A stretch of 64,000 bases of DNA, from positions 1-64,000 of the forward strand of contig JAEXBS010000072.1 of assembly GCA_023393915.1 (NCBI GenBank). The letters run 5' to 3'. This stretch comes from Bacteroidota bacterium. GTDB taxonomy: Bacteria; Bacteroidota; Bacteroidia; Flavobacteriales; Weeksellaceae. Numbering within the stretch: position 1 is the first letter of the stretch; every line of letters starts with the position of its first letter. Made by a program: the position numbers and the translations under genes. Below, piece after piece: positions 8,437 to 17,654 of the stretch. The notes beneath the pieces were generated by a model that did no database searches, was not told where the DNA came from, and saw only the letters and a list, made by a program, of their open reading frames with translations.

Positions 8437-9840
8437 ATGAAAAAGAGATTTCGCATACTAGAGAATATTGAACTTACTTCAGCCGGTGCTAAAGGAGTTG
8501 CTGTTGGAAGAACTGAGGAAGGAAAAACCGTGCTTGTTAGTGGCGCCGTCCCTGGCGATGTAGTCAATGCTCAAGTAAAGAAAGCGAAAAGCAAATATAT
8601 TGAAGCACAGGCTATTGAAATCGTTAAGCCTTCAGCCCATCGTGTTGAACCAAAATGCATTCACTTTGGTGTTTGCGGAGGATGCAAGTGGCAAAGCTTA
8701 TCCTACGAAAAGCAGTTGCAATTTAAGGAATCAGAAGTGCTCAATAACCTAAGACGGATTGGAGGAATTGAGGGATTTCAGGCAGATCCTATATTAGGAA
8801 GTAAAGAAGAATATTACTACCGAAATAAAATGGAATTTTCATTTTCGAATTCCCGTTGGTTAACTAAGGAGGAGGTGAGTTCCAGCGAAGATTTAAGCGA
8901 TCGCAACGCACTTGGGTTCCATATTCCTGGAATGTGGAGTAAAATTTTAGACCTTAAAGAATGTCATCTCCAACAGGATCCCTCTAACGCGATACGGTTA
9001 GCAGTAAAAGAATATGCTTCGTCGAATAATTTAGAATTTTTTGATCTAAGAGAGCAGAAAGGCTTTTTAAGAACCCTTATGCTTAGACAAAACTCAAAAG
9101 GAGAGTGGATGGTTCTTTTCCAGCTTTATCAAGAGAATCAAGAGCAAAGAGAGGCTTTATTTGATTATGTTTTAGGGAAATTCCCTGAAATTCATACTTT
9201 GCTCTATGCTATCAACTCAAAAGGAAACGACTCCGTTTATGATCTAGATGTACTCACCTACTCAGGACCAGGATATTTGGTTGAGCAAATGGATGGGTTA
9301 CAATTTAAAATTGGACCAAAGTCTTTTTTTCAAACGAACTACAACCAAGCCTTGGAGCTCTACCGAAAAACATTAGAATTTGCAGATTTGAAAGGCGGAG
9401 AAATCGTTTATGATCTTTACACCGGCACAGGAACCATTGCGCAGTACATGGCACGTCATGCTAAGCAGGTGATTGGAATCGAGTCCGTTCCAGAAGCCAT
9501 TGAGGCAGCAAAAGAGCATGCGAAAATCAACGGTTTAGACAATTGTACTTTTTATGCGGGAGATATGAAAGAGATATTCACCGATGAATTTCTTGAAACC
9601 CATCCAAAAGCAGATGTACTTATAACAGATCCTCCAAGAGATGGAATGCATCAAAAAGTTGTGGAGCAGATTTTAAAGCTAGCTCCTAAAAGGATTGTGT
9701 ATGTCAGTTGTAATTCTGCTACTCAGGCTAGGGATTTGGCTCTTCTCTCTCAAAGCTACAAAGTGTTGAGAGTTCTGTCTGTAGATATGTTTCCTCAAAC
9801 CCACCATGTCGAGAATATCGCCCTACTAGAACGGGCTTAG
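8437..9840 (+). CDS. rlmD: 23S rRNA (uracil-5-)-methyltransferase, RlmD/RumA family
   Basis: 467-aa SAM-dependent enzyme that makes 5-methyluridine in 23S rRNA. An N-terminal TRAM RNA-binding domain (about 1-60) is followed by iron-sulfur cysteines C-x5-C-x2-C (CIHFGVCGGCKWQ). The C-terminal Rossmann domain has VYDLYTGTGTIAQYM, the DPPRDGMH motif and the catalytic VYVSCNSATQARDL cysteine. I moved the start from an in-frame TTG at 8338 to ATG 8437, where TRAM homology begins. Relatives in this lineage often annotate it simply as rlmD; exact target uridine is not provable here. Confidence 0.9.
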   Translation: MKKRFRILENIELTSAGAKGVAVGRTEEGKTVLVSGAVPGDVVNAQVKKAKSKYIEAQAIEIVKPSAHRVEPKCIHFGVCGGCKWQSLSYEKQLQFKESEVLNNLRRIGGIEGFQADPILGSKEEYYYRNKMEFSFSNSRWLTKEEVSSSEDLSDRNALGFHIPGMWSKILDLKECHLQQDPSNAIRLAVKEYASSNNLEFFDLREQKGFLRTLMLRQNSKGEWMVLFQLYQENQEQREALFDYVLGKFPEIHTLLYAINSKGNDSVYDLDVLTYSGPGYLVEQMDGLQFKIGPKSFFQTNYNQALELYRKTLEFADLKGGEIVYDLYTGTGTIAQYMARHAKQVIGIESVPEAIEAAKEHAKINGLDNCTFYAGDMKEIFTDEFLETHPKADVLITDPPRDGMHQKVVEQILKLAPKRIVYVSCNSATQARDLALLSQSYKVLRVLSVDMFPQTHHVENIALLERA

Positions 9841-9878
9841 GAGTAATTTTTTTTGCTATCTTTAGCAAAAATATATTC

Positions 9879-12395
9879 ATGAAGAAATCCCGTTTGCTTC
9901 TTTTTCTTTTTGCTATGCAATTAGGAACAGGACAGTTACTCGCGCAGAGTGATTCTACAAAAGCGAAAGCGGATTCGGTGAAGGCAAAAACCACTGCAAC
10001 CGAATCTAAAGCAAAATCAAAAGTAAAGCCTTATAAAGAGGTGATTACCAGTAAAGCACAAAGTGATGATGGTGTGATTACCGTTCATAAGATTGAAGAC
10101 AAATATTTCTTCGAAGTGTCAGATAAAGTGCTTAATAAAGAATTCTTACTGGTTTCAAGGCTTACTAAATCTGCAGCGGGTATGCGTTCCGGAACAATTG
10201 GGTACGCAGGAGATCAAATTGCCCAGCATGTGCTTTCTTTTGAAAAAGGACCTGCTGATAAGTTATTTGTTCGCTCCATTTCTTATGCGGACTATGTTTC
10301 TGATTCCACTTCTGCTATGTCCAATTCTGTAATGAGGAACAATACGCAGGCAATTGTTCATTCATTCGATATCAAAGCGTACGGCGATAACAAGCGCTCC
10401 TATGTAGTTGACATCACCGATTTGGTTAATGCGGATAATGAACTGGTGAGTTTTGCTCCTCAAAGGAAAGATGCTTACAAAGTTGGAGCGTTTCAAAAGG
10501 ATAAATCATTCATCAATTTCGTACGTTCATTTCCGCGAAATGTGGAAATAAATACCACTAAAACCTTTGCGAGGACAGCTGGGACGCCTAGTCCTGGATC
10601 TACGGCCCGTCGTACGGTTGTAAGCGGAAATTATACTGTGGAGATCAATACATCACTTGTATTGCTTCCAGATAACAAGATGCAGGCTCGTTATTTCGAT
10701 CCTAGGGTAGGGTATTTTACTGTAGGCTATACCGATTTTGACTTAGATCCACAGGGTGTAAAAAGAGTATCATTAGTGAAGCGTTGGAGGTTAGAACCTA
10801 AGCCACAAGATCTTGAGAAGTACAAAAAAGGAGAATTGGTAGAACCGGCAAAACCGATTGTATTTTATATTGATCCAGCTACTCCTAAGAAATGGGTTCC
10901 GTTTCTAATGGCCGGAGTAAACGACTGGCAGAAAGCTTTCGAGAAAGCTGGGTTTAAAAACGCAATTATTGCTAAAGTACCAGATCCTAAGTTAGATCCA
11001 GAATGGAGTTTAGAAGACGCTAGATACTCTGCTATAGTTTACAAGCCTTCTGATGTTCCTAATGCTTCAGGTCCCTCTATTTCGGATCCAAGAACTGGAG
11101 AGATTCTTGAAAGCCACATTAATTGGTACCACAATGTAATGTCTCTTCTTAGAAATTGGTATTTTGTTCAAGCTGCTCCAAACGATCCAAGAGCAAGAAC
11201 CATGCAGTTTGATGACAAGTTAATGGGAGAATTGATTCGTTTTGTTTCAGCGCATGAAGTAGGACACACCTTAGGATTACGACACAATCATGGATCTTCT
11301 TCTACCGTACCAACAGAAAAATTACGAGATAGAAAATGGTTAGAGAAGAACGGCCATACACCTTCTATTATGGACTATGCAAGATTCAATTACGTAGCTC
11401 AACCTGAAGATAAAGTGGGAGAGCTTGGGATTATGCCTAGAATAGGTGACTACGATGAGTGGGCAATTGAATGGGGATACCGTCGTTTCTATGAGTACTC
11501 CTCACCTCAAGAAGAAAAGCCGCACTTGAATAAGTGGGTGATGAAGAAACTACAAAACAATAGATTGTGGTTCGGTACTGAATCCAATCCATTCGATCCG
11601 AGATCTCAAAGTGAACAAGTGGGAGACAATGCCATGGCTTCAAGTTATTATGGGATTAAGAACCTTCAACGAATCATGCAGGATATCGAAAAATGGACGC
11701 GTACACCTAATGAAGACTATGAAAATTTATCAACAATGTATGATCAGGTGACCGGTCAATTTAACCGCTATTTAGGTCACGTTTCTAAGTATATTGGAGG
11801 AGAACTTGAAACCCCGAAAATGGTAGAACAGTCGGGTCCCGTGTACGAGGTAGTTTCTAAGAAAGAACAAAAAGAAGCTCTTAGTTTCTTAAATCAGCAG
11901 GTGTTCAAAACTCCAGAATGGTTGCTCAAAAAACAGATTTTTGAATTAACCGATAAAGCACCAGTTTCTGTAGTAGAAAGATTACATTCCACAGTTCTTT
12001 CTAGAATTTTAAGCCCAATGGTGCTACAAAAGATGTATCAATCACAATCTTTGGAAACAAATGCCTATAGCGTTGATGAATACATGCAAGATTTAAAGAA
12101 TTATATTTTTGCGTCTACTTCACCGGACCTTTATCAGCGTAACTTGCAAAGAGCGTATGTAGAAAGTTTAATTAAATTAGTAGACGCAAAACCTGCGACT
12201 GCTGCTTCAGTGATCTCGAGAGGTCCAAGCGTTTCATTATCCAAGAATTCAGATGTGTACGCAGTCGTTAGAGGTATTTTGTCCGATGTAGAAGAGTTTT
12301 CAGATGAACAATCAGAACTTAGCCGAGACCGAATGACAAAATACCATTTTGAAGATTTGAAATACCGTATAGAGCAGGAATTAGATAAGAACTAA
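9879..12395 (+). CDS. Secreted zinc-dependent metalloprotease (DUF5117/DUF4953 type)
   Basis: 838 aa with a signal peptide (LLLFLFAMQLGTGQLLAQ). The order fits the family: DUF5118-like start, DUF5117 beta-rich region (about 90-290), then a metzincin-like catalytic domain with HEVGHTLGLRHNHGSS, i.e. HExxH..GxxH zinc ligands, at about residue 465, and a helical C-terminal region. These are periplasmic or exported peptidases common in Bacteroidota; substrates are not known. It lies between rlmD and the DUF6452/DUF6048 pair and is followed 14 nt later by DUF6452, suggesting cotranscription. Confidence 0.85.
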   Translation: MKKSRLLLFLFAMQLGTGQLLAQSDSTKAKADSVKAKTTATESKAKSKVKPYKEVITSKAQSDDGVITVHKIEDKYFFEVSDKVLNKEFLLVSRLTKSAAGMRSGTIGYAGDQIAQHVLSFEKGPADKLFVRSISYADYVSDSTSAMSNSVMRNNTQAIVHSFDIKAYGDNKRSYVVDITDLVNADNELVSFAPQRKDAYKVGAFQKDKSFINFVRSFPRNVEINTTKTFARTAGTPSPGSTARRTVVSGNYTVEINTSLVLLPDNKMQARYFDPRVGYFTVGYTDFDLDPQGVKRVSLVKRWRLEPKPQDLEKYKKGELVEPAKPIVFYIDPATPKKWVPFLMAGVNDWQKAFEKAGFKNAIIAKVPDPKLDPEWSLEDARYSAIVYKPSDVPNASGPSISDPRTGEILESHINWYHNVMSLLRNWYFVQAAPNDPRARTMQFDDKLMGELIRFVSAHEVGHTLGLRHNHGSSSTVPTEKLRDRKWLEKNGHTPSIMDYARFNYVAQPEDKVGELGIMPRIGDYDEWAIEWGYRRFYEYSSPQEEKPHLNKWVMKKLQNNRLWFGTESNPFDPRSQSEQVGDNAMASSYYGIKNLQRIMQDIEKWTRTPNEDYENLSTMYDQVTGQFNRYLGHVSKYIGGELETPKMVEQSGPVYEVVSKKEQKEALSFLNQQVFKTPEWLLKKQIFELTDKAPVSVVERLHSTVLSRILSPMVLQKMYQSQSLETNAYSVDEYMQDLKNYIFASTSPDLYQRNLQRAYVESLIKLVDAKPATAASVISRGPSVSLSKNSDVYAVVRGILSDVEEFSDEQSELSRDRMTKYHFEDLKYRIEQELDKN

Positions 12396-12409
12396 ATAGT
12401 GATTTTTCA

Positions 12410-12877
12410 ATGAGACTCCCTTTACCCTCCCTTTTACTTTTTTTATTAATATTCCTGGGATGCGCTTCCGATGATGATATTTGTATCAGCGGTGAGGCTA
12501 CTCCTAGAATTAAAATAAAATTTAAAGAACAAGGAAAGGAACTACAGTTAAGTAGATTAATTTTAGGGGTAGATTACGGCTCAGGGGAAAAAATCATTAT
12601 CGATCGCCAGCGTGTTGACTCGGTATTGGTTCCGCTTCGCGTTGACGATGCTGCTTATACGGATTTATTTATCCGAACATCAGAAGATGGTCCTAAGAGT
12701 CAGGTAAGAATCCAATATACTGGGGAAAGAAGTTACGTTTCCCCAGCTTGTGGAGTGAAGAAAATTTACAAAGAGGTGGCCTCATCACTTGTTGAAAGTG
12801 ACCCTGTACAAGGAGTAGAACAAACGCAAACAGAAATTAACGATGAATTACCTACGCATCTGTATCTTATTTTTTAG
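12410..12877 (+). CDS. DUF6452 family lipoprotein
   Basis: 155 aa with a clear lipobox (LLIFLGC-ASDDD). Conserved DUF6452 features include the CISGEATPRIKIKF start of the mature part and a later SPACGVKKIY segment, with two cysteines (ICIS and PACG) that may pair. The family is Bacteroidota-specific and of unknown function, almost always next to a DUF6048 gene, as here. Its 3' end overlaps the DUF6048 start by 35 nt, implying translational coupling and a joint role in the envelope. Confidence 0.75.
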   Translation: MRLPLPSLLLFLLIFLGCASDDDICISGEATPRIKIKFKEQGKELQLSRLILGVDYGSGEKIIIDRQRVDSVLVPLRVDDAAYTDLFIRTSEDGPKSQVRIQYTGERSYVSPACGVKKIYKEVASSLVESDPVQGVEQTQTEINDELPTHLYLIF

Positions 12878-13499
12878 TTTCCTTTTCTTTTCCCCCCTTC
12901 AAGCGCAGGAGGATTCAATAAAAAGTAGCAAAATACATATTTCTCAACCCATGATTGGGGTGGATGTGCTTAATGGTGGAATAAGTTTTTTTTCCGACCG
13001 TAAAGTGTATCAAGGTTTTGTTTCTGCTAATTTGAAGAAAGATATATATGGAATTGCTGAGCTTGGATACGAATCAAATATTTATGATAAGAACGGCTAT
13101 GATGCAGAAGCCAAAGGCCTTTTTGCTAAAGTTGGAGGCTATTATATGTTGATGAAAGATAATGAAAATCCACTTAATGGATTTTATGCAGGTCCAAAAA
13201 TAGGAGGTTCATTTTACCAGCAGACCTACGATCGAATTCCAGTAAGAGGTAGTGAGGGAGGAGATTCGTTTATAAGTCTTGAAACTTCCAACCAATCGAG
13301 CTTTTGGTTTGAAGGCCACATTGGAGGCAAAGTTCAATTGTTTCAAAGTCCTTTCTTTATTGACCTAAGTGTTCAACCTCGATACTTGGTTTATACTACT
13401 AAGCAAGATTCTGTTGTTCCAATGATTGTACCGGGATTTGGGAAGTCTTCTTCTAAATTCAATGTTGGTTTCGCTTGGAATATTGCACTACTTTTTTAG
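12843..13499 (+). CDS. DUF6048 family outer-membrane-like protein
   Basis: 218 aa with a signal peptide (LRICILFFSFLFFSPLQAQ). The mature part alternates short hydrophobic/aromatic strands (FVSANLKKDIYGIAELGYES, GFYAGPKIGGSFY, VGFAWNIALLF) and ends in a phenylalanine, which is typical of a small outer-membrane beta-barrel. Family function is unknown. It is the partner of the overlapping DUF6452 lipoprotein; the two probably work together at the outer membrane (inference). Confidence 0.75.
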   Translation: MNYLRICILFFSFLFFSPLQAQEDSIKSSKIHISQPMIGVDVLNGGISFFSDRKVYQGFVSANLKKDIYGIAELGYESNIYDKNGYDAEAKGLFAKVGGYYMLMKDNENPLNGFYAGPKIGGSFYQQTYDRIPVRGSEGGDSFISLETSNQSSFWFEGHIGGKVQLFQSPFFIDLSVQPRYLVYTTKQDSVVPMIVPGFGKSSSKFNVGFAWNIALLF

Positions 13500-13573
13500 T
13501 TTATTAAATTGTCTTCTCAATAGTAGGGAATGATTCTTATGAGTTTTAAGACTTTTATATATAAAAAGTCCAC

Positions 13574-13602
13574 AAAAAACGCCCTTAAATAGGGCGTTTT
13601 TT
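13574..13602. terminator. Bidirectional terminator between DUF6048 gene and coaE
   Basis: AAAAAACGCCCT, 5-nt loop, AGGGCGTTTTTT. A/T-flanked on both sides and placed between convergent genes, so it can serve both strands. Confidence 0.85.
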
Positions 13603-13620
13603 ATTGTATTTAAAGCTTCT

Positions 13621-14265
13621 TTACGAACTTGCTTCCGCTGTTTGCAGCAAGCGATTTACCACTTCATTTGTTTCTTTTTCAAGGGATTCTAACCCGTTGT
13701 TGTTATAAATGATGAAAGACGTTTTACGTACTTTGTCTTTTTCCGGCATTTGTCGGTCCATTACTGATTCCACCTCTCTATAGGTTTTCTCATCGCGGTC
13801 CATGACCCTTTTAATTCTAAGATTATCTTCAGCGGTAACAAGAATGCTATAATCACATTCTTTGTCTAGACCCAGTTCAAAAAGTAAAGCGGTTTCTTTA
13901 AAGAGAAGTGAATGCTTTTGATTTTTCACCCATGTGTTAAAATCTTCTCGAACTGCTGGGTGGATAATCTGATTCAATTTATCGAGTAAAACAGTATCGT
14001 CAAATACTTTAGAACTTATAAATGAAGTATTGTATCTTCCTTGATCATCGTAAGCTTCTGGTCCGAAAAGAGCAATGATTTGATTTTTAATTGCAATACT
14101 TTCATTGACCAAATCTTTAGCGCGTTGGTCCGAGCTATAAACTGGATACCCCATTTCTTGTAAAAAAAGTGCAACGGTGCTTTTGCCGGATCCAATGCCG
14201 CCCGTTAGTCCAATAATCTTCTTTTCGGGTTCTGGGGACGGGGGCTCCCCCTGTATAGTGTCCAT
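13621..14265 (-). CDS. coaE: Dephospho-CoA kinase
   Basis: 214 aa; last step of coenzyme A synthesis, phosphorylating the 3'-OH of dephospho-CoA ribose. P-loop GLTGGIGSGKST at about residues 19-30; SSDQRAKDL and the LLFELGLDKECDY lid region agree with the family. The first ~15 residues (MDTIQGEPPSPEPEKK) are an extension rich in Pro/Glu; family members usually begin just before the IIGLTG strand, but no ATG lies there, so I keep this start. Confidence 0.93.
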   Translation of the reverse strand: MDTIQGEPPSPEPEKKIIGLTGGIGSGKSTVALFLQEMGYPVYSSDQRAKDLVNESIAIKNQIIALFGPEAYDDQGRYNTSFISSKVFDDTVLLDKLNQIIHPAVREDFNTWVKNQKHSLLFKETALLFELGLDKECDYSILVTAEDNLRIKRVMDRDEKTYREVESVMDRQMPEKDKVRKTSFIIYNNNGLESLEKETNEVVNRLLQTAEASS

Positions 14266-14325
14266 AATAATAGGTTATTTGAGTCCAAAGATAATGATTT
14301 TCAAAATTTTAAAAAGAGCATTTTT

Positions 14326-15192
14326 CTAATATCCAAATACCTCGTTAAAACTATAGGTTTGATCTAATCGAATGCCTTTTTCGGTCTCTTTCAAGGTTGC
14401 TAGTTCATGGTAAGCATCATGTTCGAGAAAAAGTAGATAATCATTTTGGATGCATTGCTTAAGAAACTTGTCTTTTTCTTCTAATGTGAGTAAGGGGCGC
14501 GTGTCGTATCCCATGACGTATACCAGTGGGATATGACCTACCGTTGGAATAAGATCGGCGGCAAAGACGATCGTCTTCTCTTGGTACTGAAGCACAGGAA
14601 GCATTTGCTTTTCCGTATGACCGTCAACGAAAATAATGTCCATTTTTAGATCCGGTGCAAACCCATAATTGCCGTTTTGAGGCAAAGGAAGATATTTCAG
14701 TTGGCCGGATTCCTGCAAAGGGAGAATGTTTTCTTTTAAGAAACTTGCTTTCTCTCTAGGATTGGGTTCAGTTGCCCATTTCCAATGGTTTTCATTCGTC
14801 CAAAAATGTGCATTAGGGAAATAGGGGCGGTATCCGGTTCTATCGTCGTTCCATTCCACTGCTCCTCCGCAGTGATCGAAATGGAGATGGGTTAAGAAAA
14901 CATCGGTGATGTCTTCTTTAACGAAACCAAATTTCGCTAAGTTCTTTTCTAAGCTGTCATCTCCGAATAAGGAATAGTGAGAGAAAAATTTATCGTCTTG
15001 TTTTTGTCCTAGACCACAATCAATTAAAATCAGCTTCTTTCCGTCTTCAATAAGTAAGGAGCGCATCCCCATTGATATGAGGTTTTTCTCATCTGCTGGG
15101 TTGGTTTTTTGCCACAAAGATTTGGGTACGACTCCAAACATGGCTCCACCGTCCAATTTGAAATTTCCACACTGAATAGGATAGAGTTTCAT
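14326..15192 (-). CDS. MBL-fold metallo-hydrolase
   Basis: 288-aa metallo-beta-lactamase fold enzyme with the metal-binding THLHFDHCGG motif (HxHxDH, about residue 100), a further ligand in VDGHTEKQM, an aspartate in FAADLIP, and a late histidine in FLEHDAYHE. The pattern matches the quorum-quenching/AttM-like and glyoxalase-like MBL group, but the substrate cannot be read. Cytoplasmic, no signal peptide. It lies between ruvB and coaE on the same strand, about 60-70 nt from each. Confidence 0.8.
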   Translation of the reverse strand: MKLYPIQCGNFKLDGGAMFGVVPKSLWQKTNPADEKNLISMGMRSLLIEDGKKLILIDCGLGQKQDDKFFSHYSLFGDDSLEKNLAKFGFVKEDITDVFLTHLHFDHCGGAVEWNDDRTGYRPYFPNAHFWTNENHWKWATEPNPREKASFLKENILPLQESGQLKYLPLPQNGNYGFAPDLKMDIIFVDGHTEKQMLPVLQYQEKTIVFAADLIPTVGHIPLVYVMGYDTRPLLTLEEKDKFLKQCIQNDYLLFLEHDAYHELATLKETEKGIRLDQTYSFNEVFGY

Positions 15193-15261
15193 ATAAATAT
15201 CTATTGTTTTGTTATGTGTCTAAGTTAAGTAATTTTCTTTTTTTGAAAGCTTGAATCTTTT

Positions 15262-16284
15262 TTAAAAAAGAGTGCCTGAGTCTTTGGGAGGATTAATCTT
15301 TAAATGTCGGTAGGCTTTTGAGGTCACTTCACGACCTCTGGGTGTACGAATTAAGAATCCCTCTTGAATCAAGAAAGGTTCATAAACTTCTTCTAGAGTT
15401 TGTGGGTTTTCTCCAAGAGAGGTCGCAAGAGCAGATATTCCCACCGGCTTTCCCTTAAAATTTTCAATCATAATTCTCATTATGCGGTTGTCCATATCGT
15501 CTAAACCGTTCTCATCTACATTGAGGGAGTTTAAAGCGTAAGTAGTGATTTTTATTTCAATTTCTCCGTTTCCTTTGATCTCTGCAAAATCTCTAACTCT
15601 TCTTAAAAGGGCATTAGCGATTCTTGGAGTTCCTCTACTTCTTCTTGCTATTTCAATGGCAGCATCTTCGTAAATTTTAATCCCTAATACGCGAGCACTT
15701 CTTTGAATAATATGCGAAAGAAGTTCTACGGTGTAATATTCTAGTCTGTTTTGAATGCCAAAGCGCGCAAGCATAGGTTTGGTTAGCATACCGCTTCGAG
15801 TAGTAGCACCAATTAAAGTAAAGGGATTGAGTCCAATTTGTACACTACGTGCATTAGGGCCGGTTTCTAACATAATGTCAATTTTGTAATCCTCCATGGC
15901 GGAATACAAGTATTCTTCGACCACTGGAGTTAATCGATGAATCTCATCAATAAAAAGAACATCGTTTTCTTCTAAGTTGGTGAGTAGACCAGCAAGACTC
16001 CCAGGTTTATCAAGAACAGGACCTGAAGTAATTTTAAGATTGACATTTAGCTCATTAGCAATAATGTGAGCAAGAGTTGTTTTACCCAAACCTGGAGGCC
16101 CATGCAAAAGGACATGGTCTAAAGCGGAACCTCTATTTTTGGCAGCTGCAACAAAAACTTCTAGATTCTCTAGTGTTTTGCGTTGTCCTGCAAAGTCATT
16201 AAAGCTTTGGGGACGTATGGTTTCCTCCTGTGAAAGTTCTTCTGGGCTGAAGTTTTCTCTATCAGGATGTAAGAATTCAGGCAT
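15262..16284 (-). CDS. ruvB: Holliday junction branch migration helicase RuvB
   Basis: 340 aa, normal length. AAA+ ATPase ring that drives branch migration with RuvA. Walker A HGPPGLGKTTLAH (about 60-72), Walker B VLFIDEIHRL, sensor/arginine-finger region LIGATTRSGML, and the C-terminal winged helix ending in TPRGREVTSKAYRHL. ruvA is not in the window. A -7 box sits 16 nt upstream on the minus strand. Confidence 0.97.
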   Translation of the reverse strand: MPEFLHPDRENFSPEELSQEETIRPQSFNDFAGQRKTLENLEVFVAAAKNRGSALDHVLLHGPPGLGKTTLAHIIANELNVNLKITSGPVLDKPGSLAGLLTNLEENDVLFIDEIHRLTPVVEEYLYSAMEDYKIDIMLETGPNARSVQIGLNPFTLIGATTRSGMLTKPMLARFGIQNRLEYYTVELLSHIIQRSARVLGIKIYEDAAIEIARRSRGTPRIANALLRRVRDFAEIKGNGEIEIKITTYALNSLNVDENGLDDMDNRIMRIMIENFKGKPVGISALATSLGENPQTLEEVYEPFLIQEGFLIRTPRGREVTSKAYRHLKINPPKDSGTLF

Positions 16285-16300
16285 AGCGCTTAATTTACAC

Positions 16301-16308
16301 CAAATTTA
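16301..16308 (-). promoter_or_regulatory. Candidate -7 box of ruvB
   Basis: TAAATTTG on the minus strand, 16 nt before the ruvB ATG; no clear -33. Confidence 0.4.
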
Positions 16309-16415
16309 AGTGTTTTTATTAGAATCCTTCGAGAGGTATTAAGGTTTCCTTTAATTAAAAATTTGCCTGGCGGATTTCATTGTCTACTCAGTTCGAAATC
16401 ATTAATTTTACCTTC

Positions 16416-17654
16416 ATGAAGTTATACGGACCATTTAAGCAAATTGTAACCTTAGAACAGCTGCCTTTAAGAGGAGCGATAGACGATTCTAAATTGGTTA
16501 TCCATGAAGATTCAGGTGTATTAGTGCATGAGGGCATTATTAAGGCTGTGGGGAGCTATGAGGCACTTAAAGAAGAGGCAGAAGAATTTGAGGAATTTGA
16601 AGGTGACTATGTTTTGTTTCCAGGTTTTGTAGATTGTCACACCCATATTTGTTTTGCCGGAAACCGGGCAAACGATTTTGCGATGCGAAACGCGGGTAAA
16701 TCCTACTTGGATATAGCTGCAGCTGGAGGTGGTATTTGGAGTTCGGTGGAGCATACTCGAGCAGCGACAGAAGAAGTATTATTGGATTCGCTATTGGAGC
16801 GAATCGATTATATGGTTCGTTTAGGAATAACAACTATTGAAATTAAATCTGGTTATGGTTTAAGTGAGAGACAGGAACTTAAAATGCTTCGTGTTATTCA
16901 AAAAGCGCAAGAGAAAACTTCTGCTACTTTGGTGCCTACTTGTCTCGCCGCACACATGAAACCGAAAGATTTTGAGGAAGATCCCTCTCAAGGAAGAACC
17001 TACTTAAATTACGTGCTGCAAGAAGTGTTAACTGAAGTAAAGGAAGAGAATTTAGCACGTCGTGTAGATATATTTATTGAAAAATCAGCGTTTCAACCTG
17101 AAGAAAGTCAAATATTCCTAGAGAAAGCTAAAATTTTAGGATTCGATCTTACTGTCCATGCCGATCAATTTACGCCCGGTAGTTCAAGAGTGGCGGTGGA
17201 TGCTGGTGCTAGATCCGCGGATCATTTAGAAGTAACTGCAGGAAGTGATCTTAAATACTTAGCTGAATCGGATACTGTTGCAGTGGCTTTGCCTGGCGCA
17301 AGTATTGGACTTGGGGAGCCTTTTGCTCCTGCAAGGGAACTACTAGATCATGGAGCGATACTAGCTATTGGTAGTGATTGGAATCCTGGTTCCGCGCCCA
17401 TGGGGAACCTTATTACTCAAGCGAGTATTCTAGCGACTTACCAGAAACTCTCGACTGCAGAGGTTCTTTCCGGTATTACCTATCGTGCGGCTCATGCATT
17501 AAATTTTGAAGACAGAGGTCGAGTGTCGGAAGGAATGAAAGCAGACTTTGTCGTTTATTCAACTGACAATTATCAAAACCTTCTTTACAAGCAAGGAGCT
17601 CTTGTTCCTGATCAAGTATTCATAAACGGTGAGAAGTACAATGGAAGAGTATAA
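16416..17654 (+). CDS. hutI: Imidazolonepropionase
   Basis: 412 aa; hydrolyses imidazolone-5-propionate to N-formimidoyl-L-glutamate in histidine degradation. Amidohydrolase metal ligands and binding motifs are visible: CHTHICFAGNRANDF, IEIKSGYGLS, LTVHADQFTPG, SADHLE and IGSDWNPGSAPM. Start set at ATG 16416 (MKLYGPFKQIV) rather than the in-frame TTG at 16380; an AT-rich -7-like box (TAATTTTA) lies 5 nt before this ATG. Its end overlaps hutG by 14 nt. hutH and hutU are not in the window. Confidence 0.93.
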   Translation: MKLYGPFKQIVTLEQLPLRGAIDDSKLVIHEDSGVLVHEGIIKAVGSYEALKEEAEEFEEFEGDYVLFPGFVDCHTHICFAGNRANDFAMRNAGKSYLDIAAAGGGIWSSVEHTRAATEEVLLDSLLERIDYMVRLGITTIEIKSGYGLSERQELKMLRVIQKAQEKTSATLVPTCLAAHMKPKDFEEDPSQGRTYLNYVLQEVLTEVKEENLARRVDIFIEKSAFQPEESQIFLEKAKILGFDLTVHADQFTPGSSRVAVDAGARSADHLEVTAGSDLKYLAESDTVAVALPGASIGLGEPFAPARELLDHGAILAIGSDWNPGSAPMGNLITQASILATYQKLSTAEVLSGITYRAAHALNFEDRGRVSEGMKADFVVYSTDNYQNLLYKQGALVPDQVFINGEKYNGRV

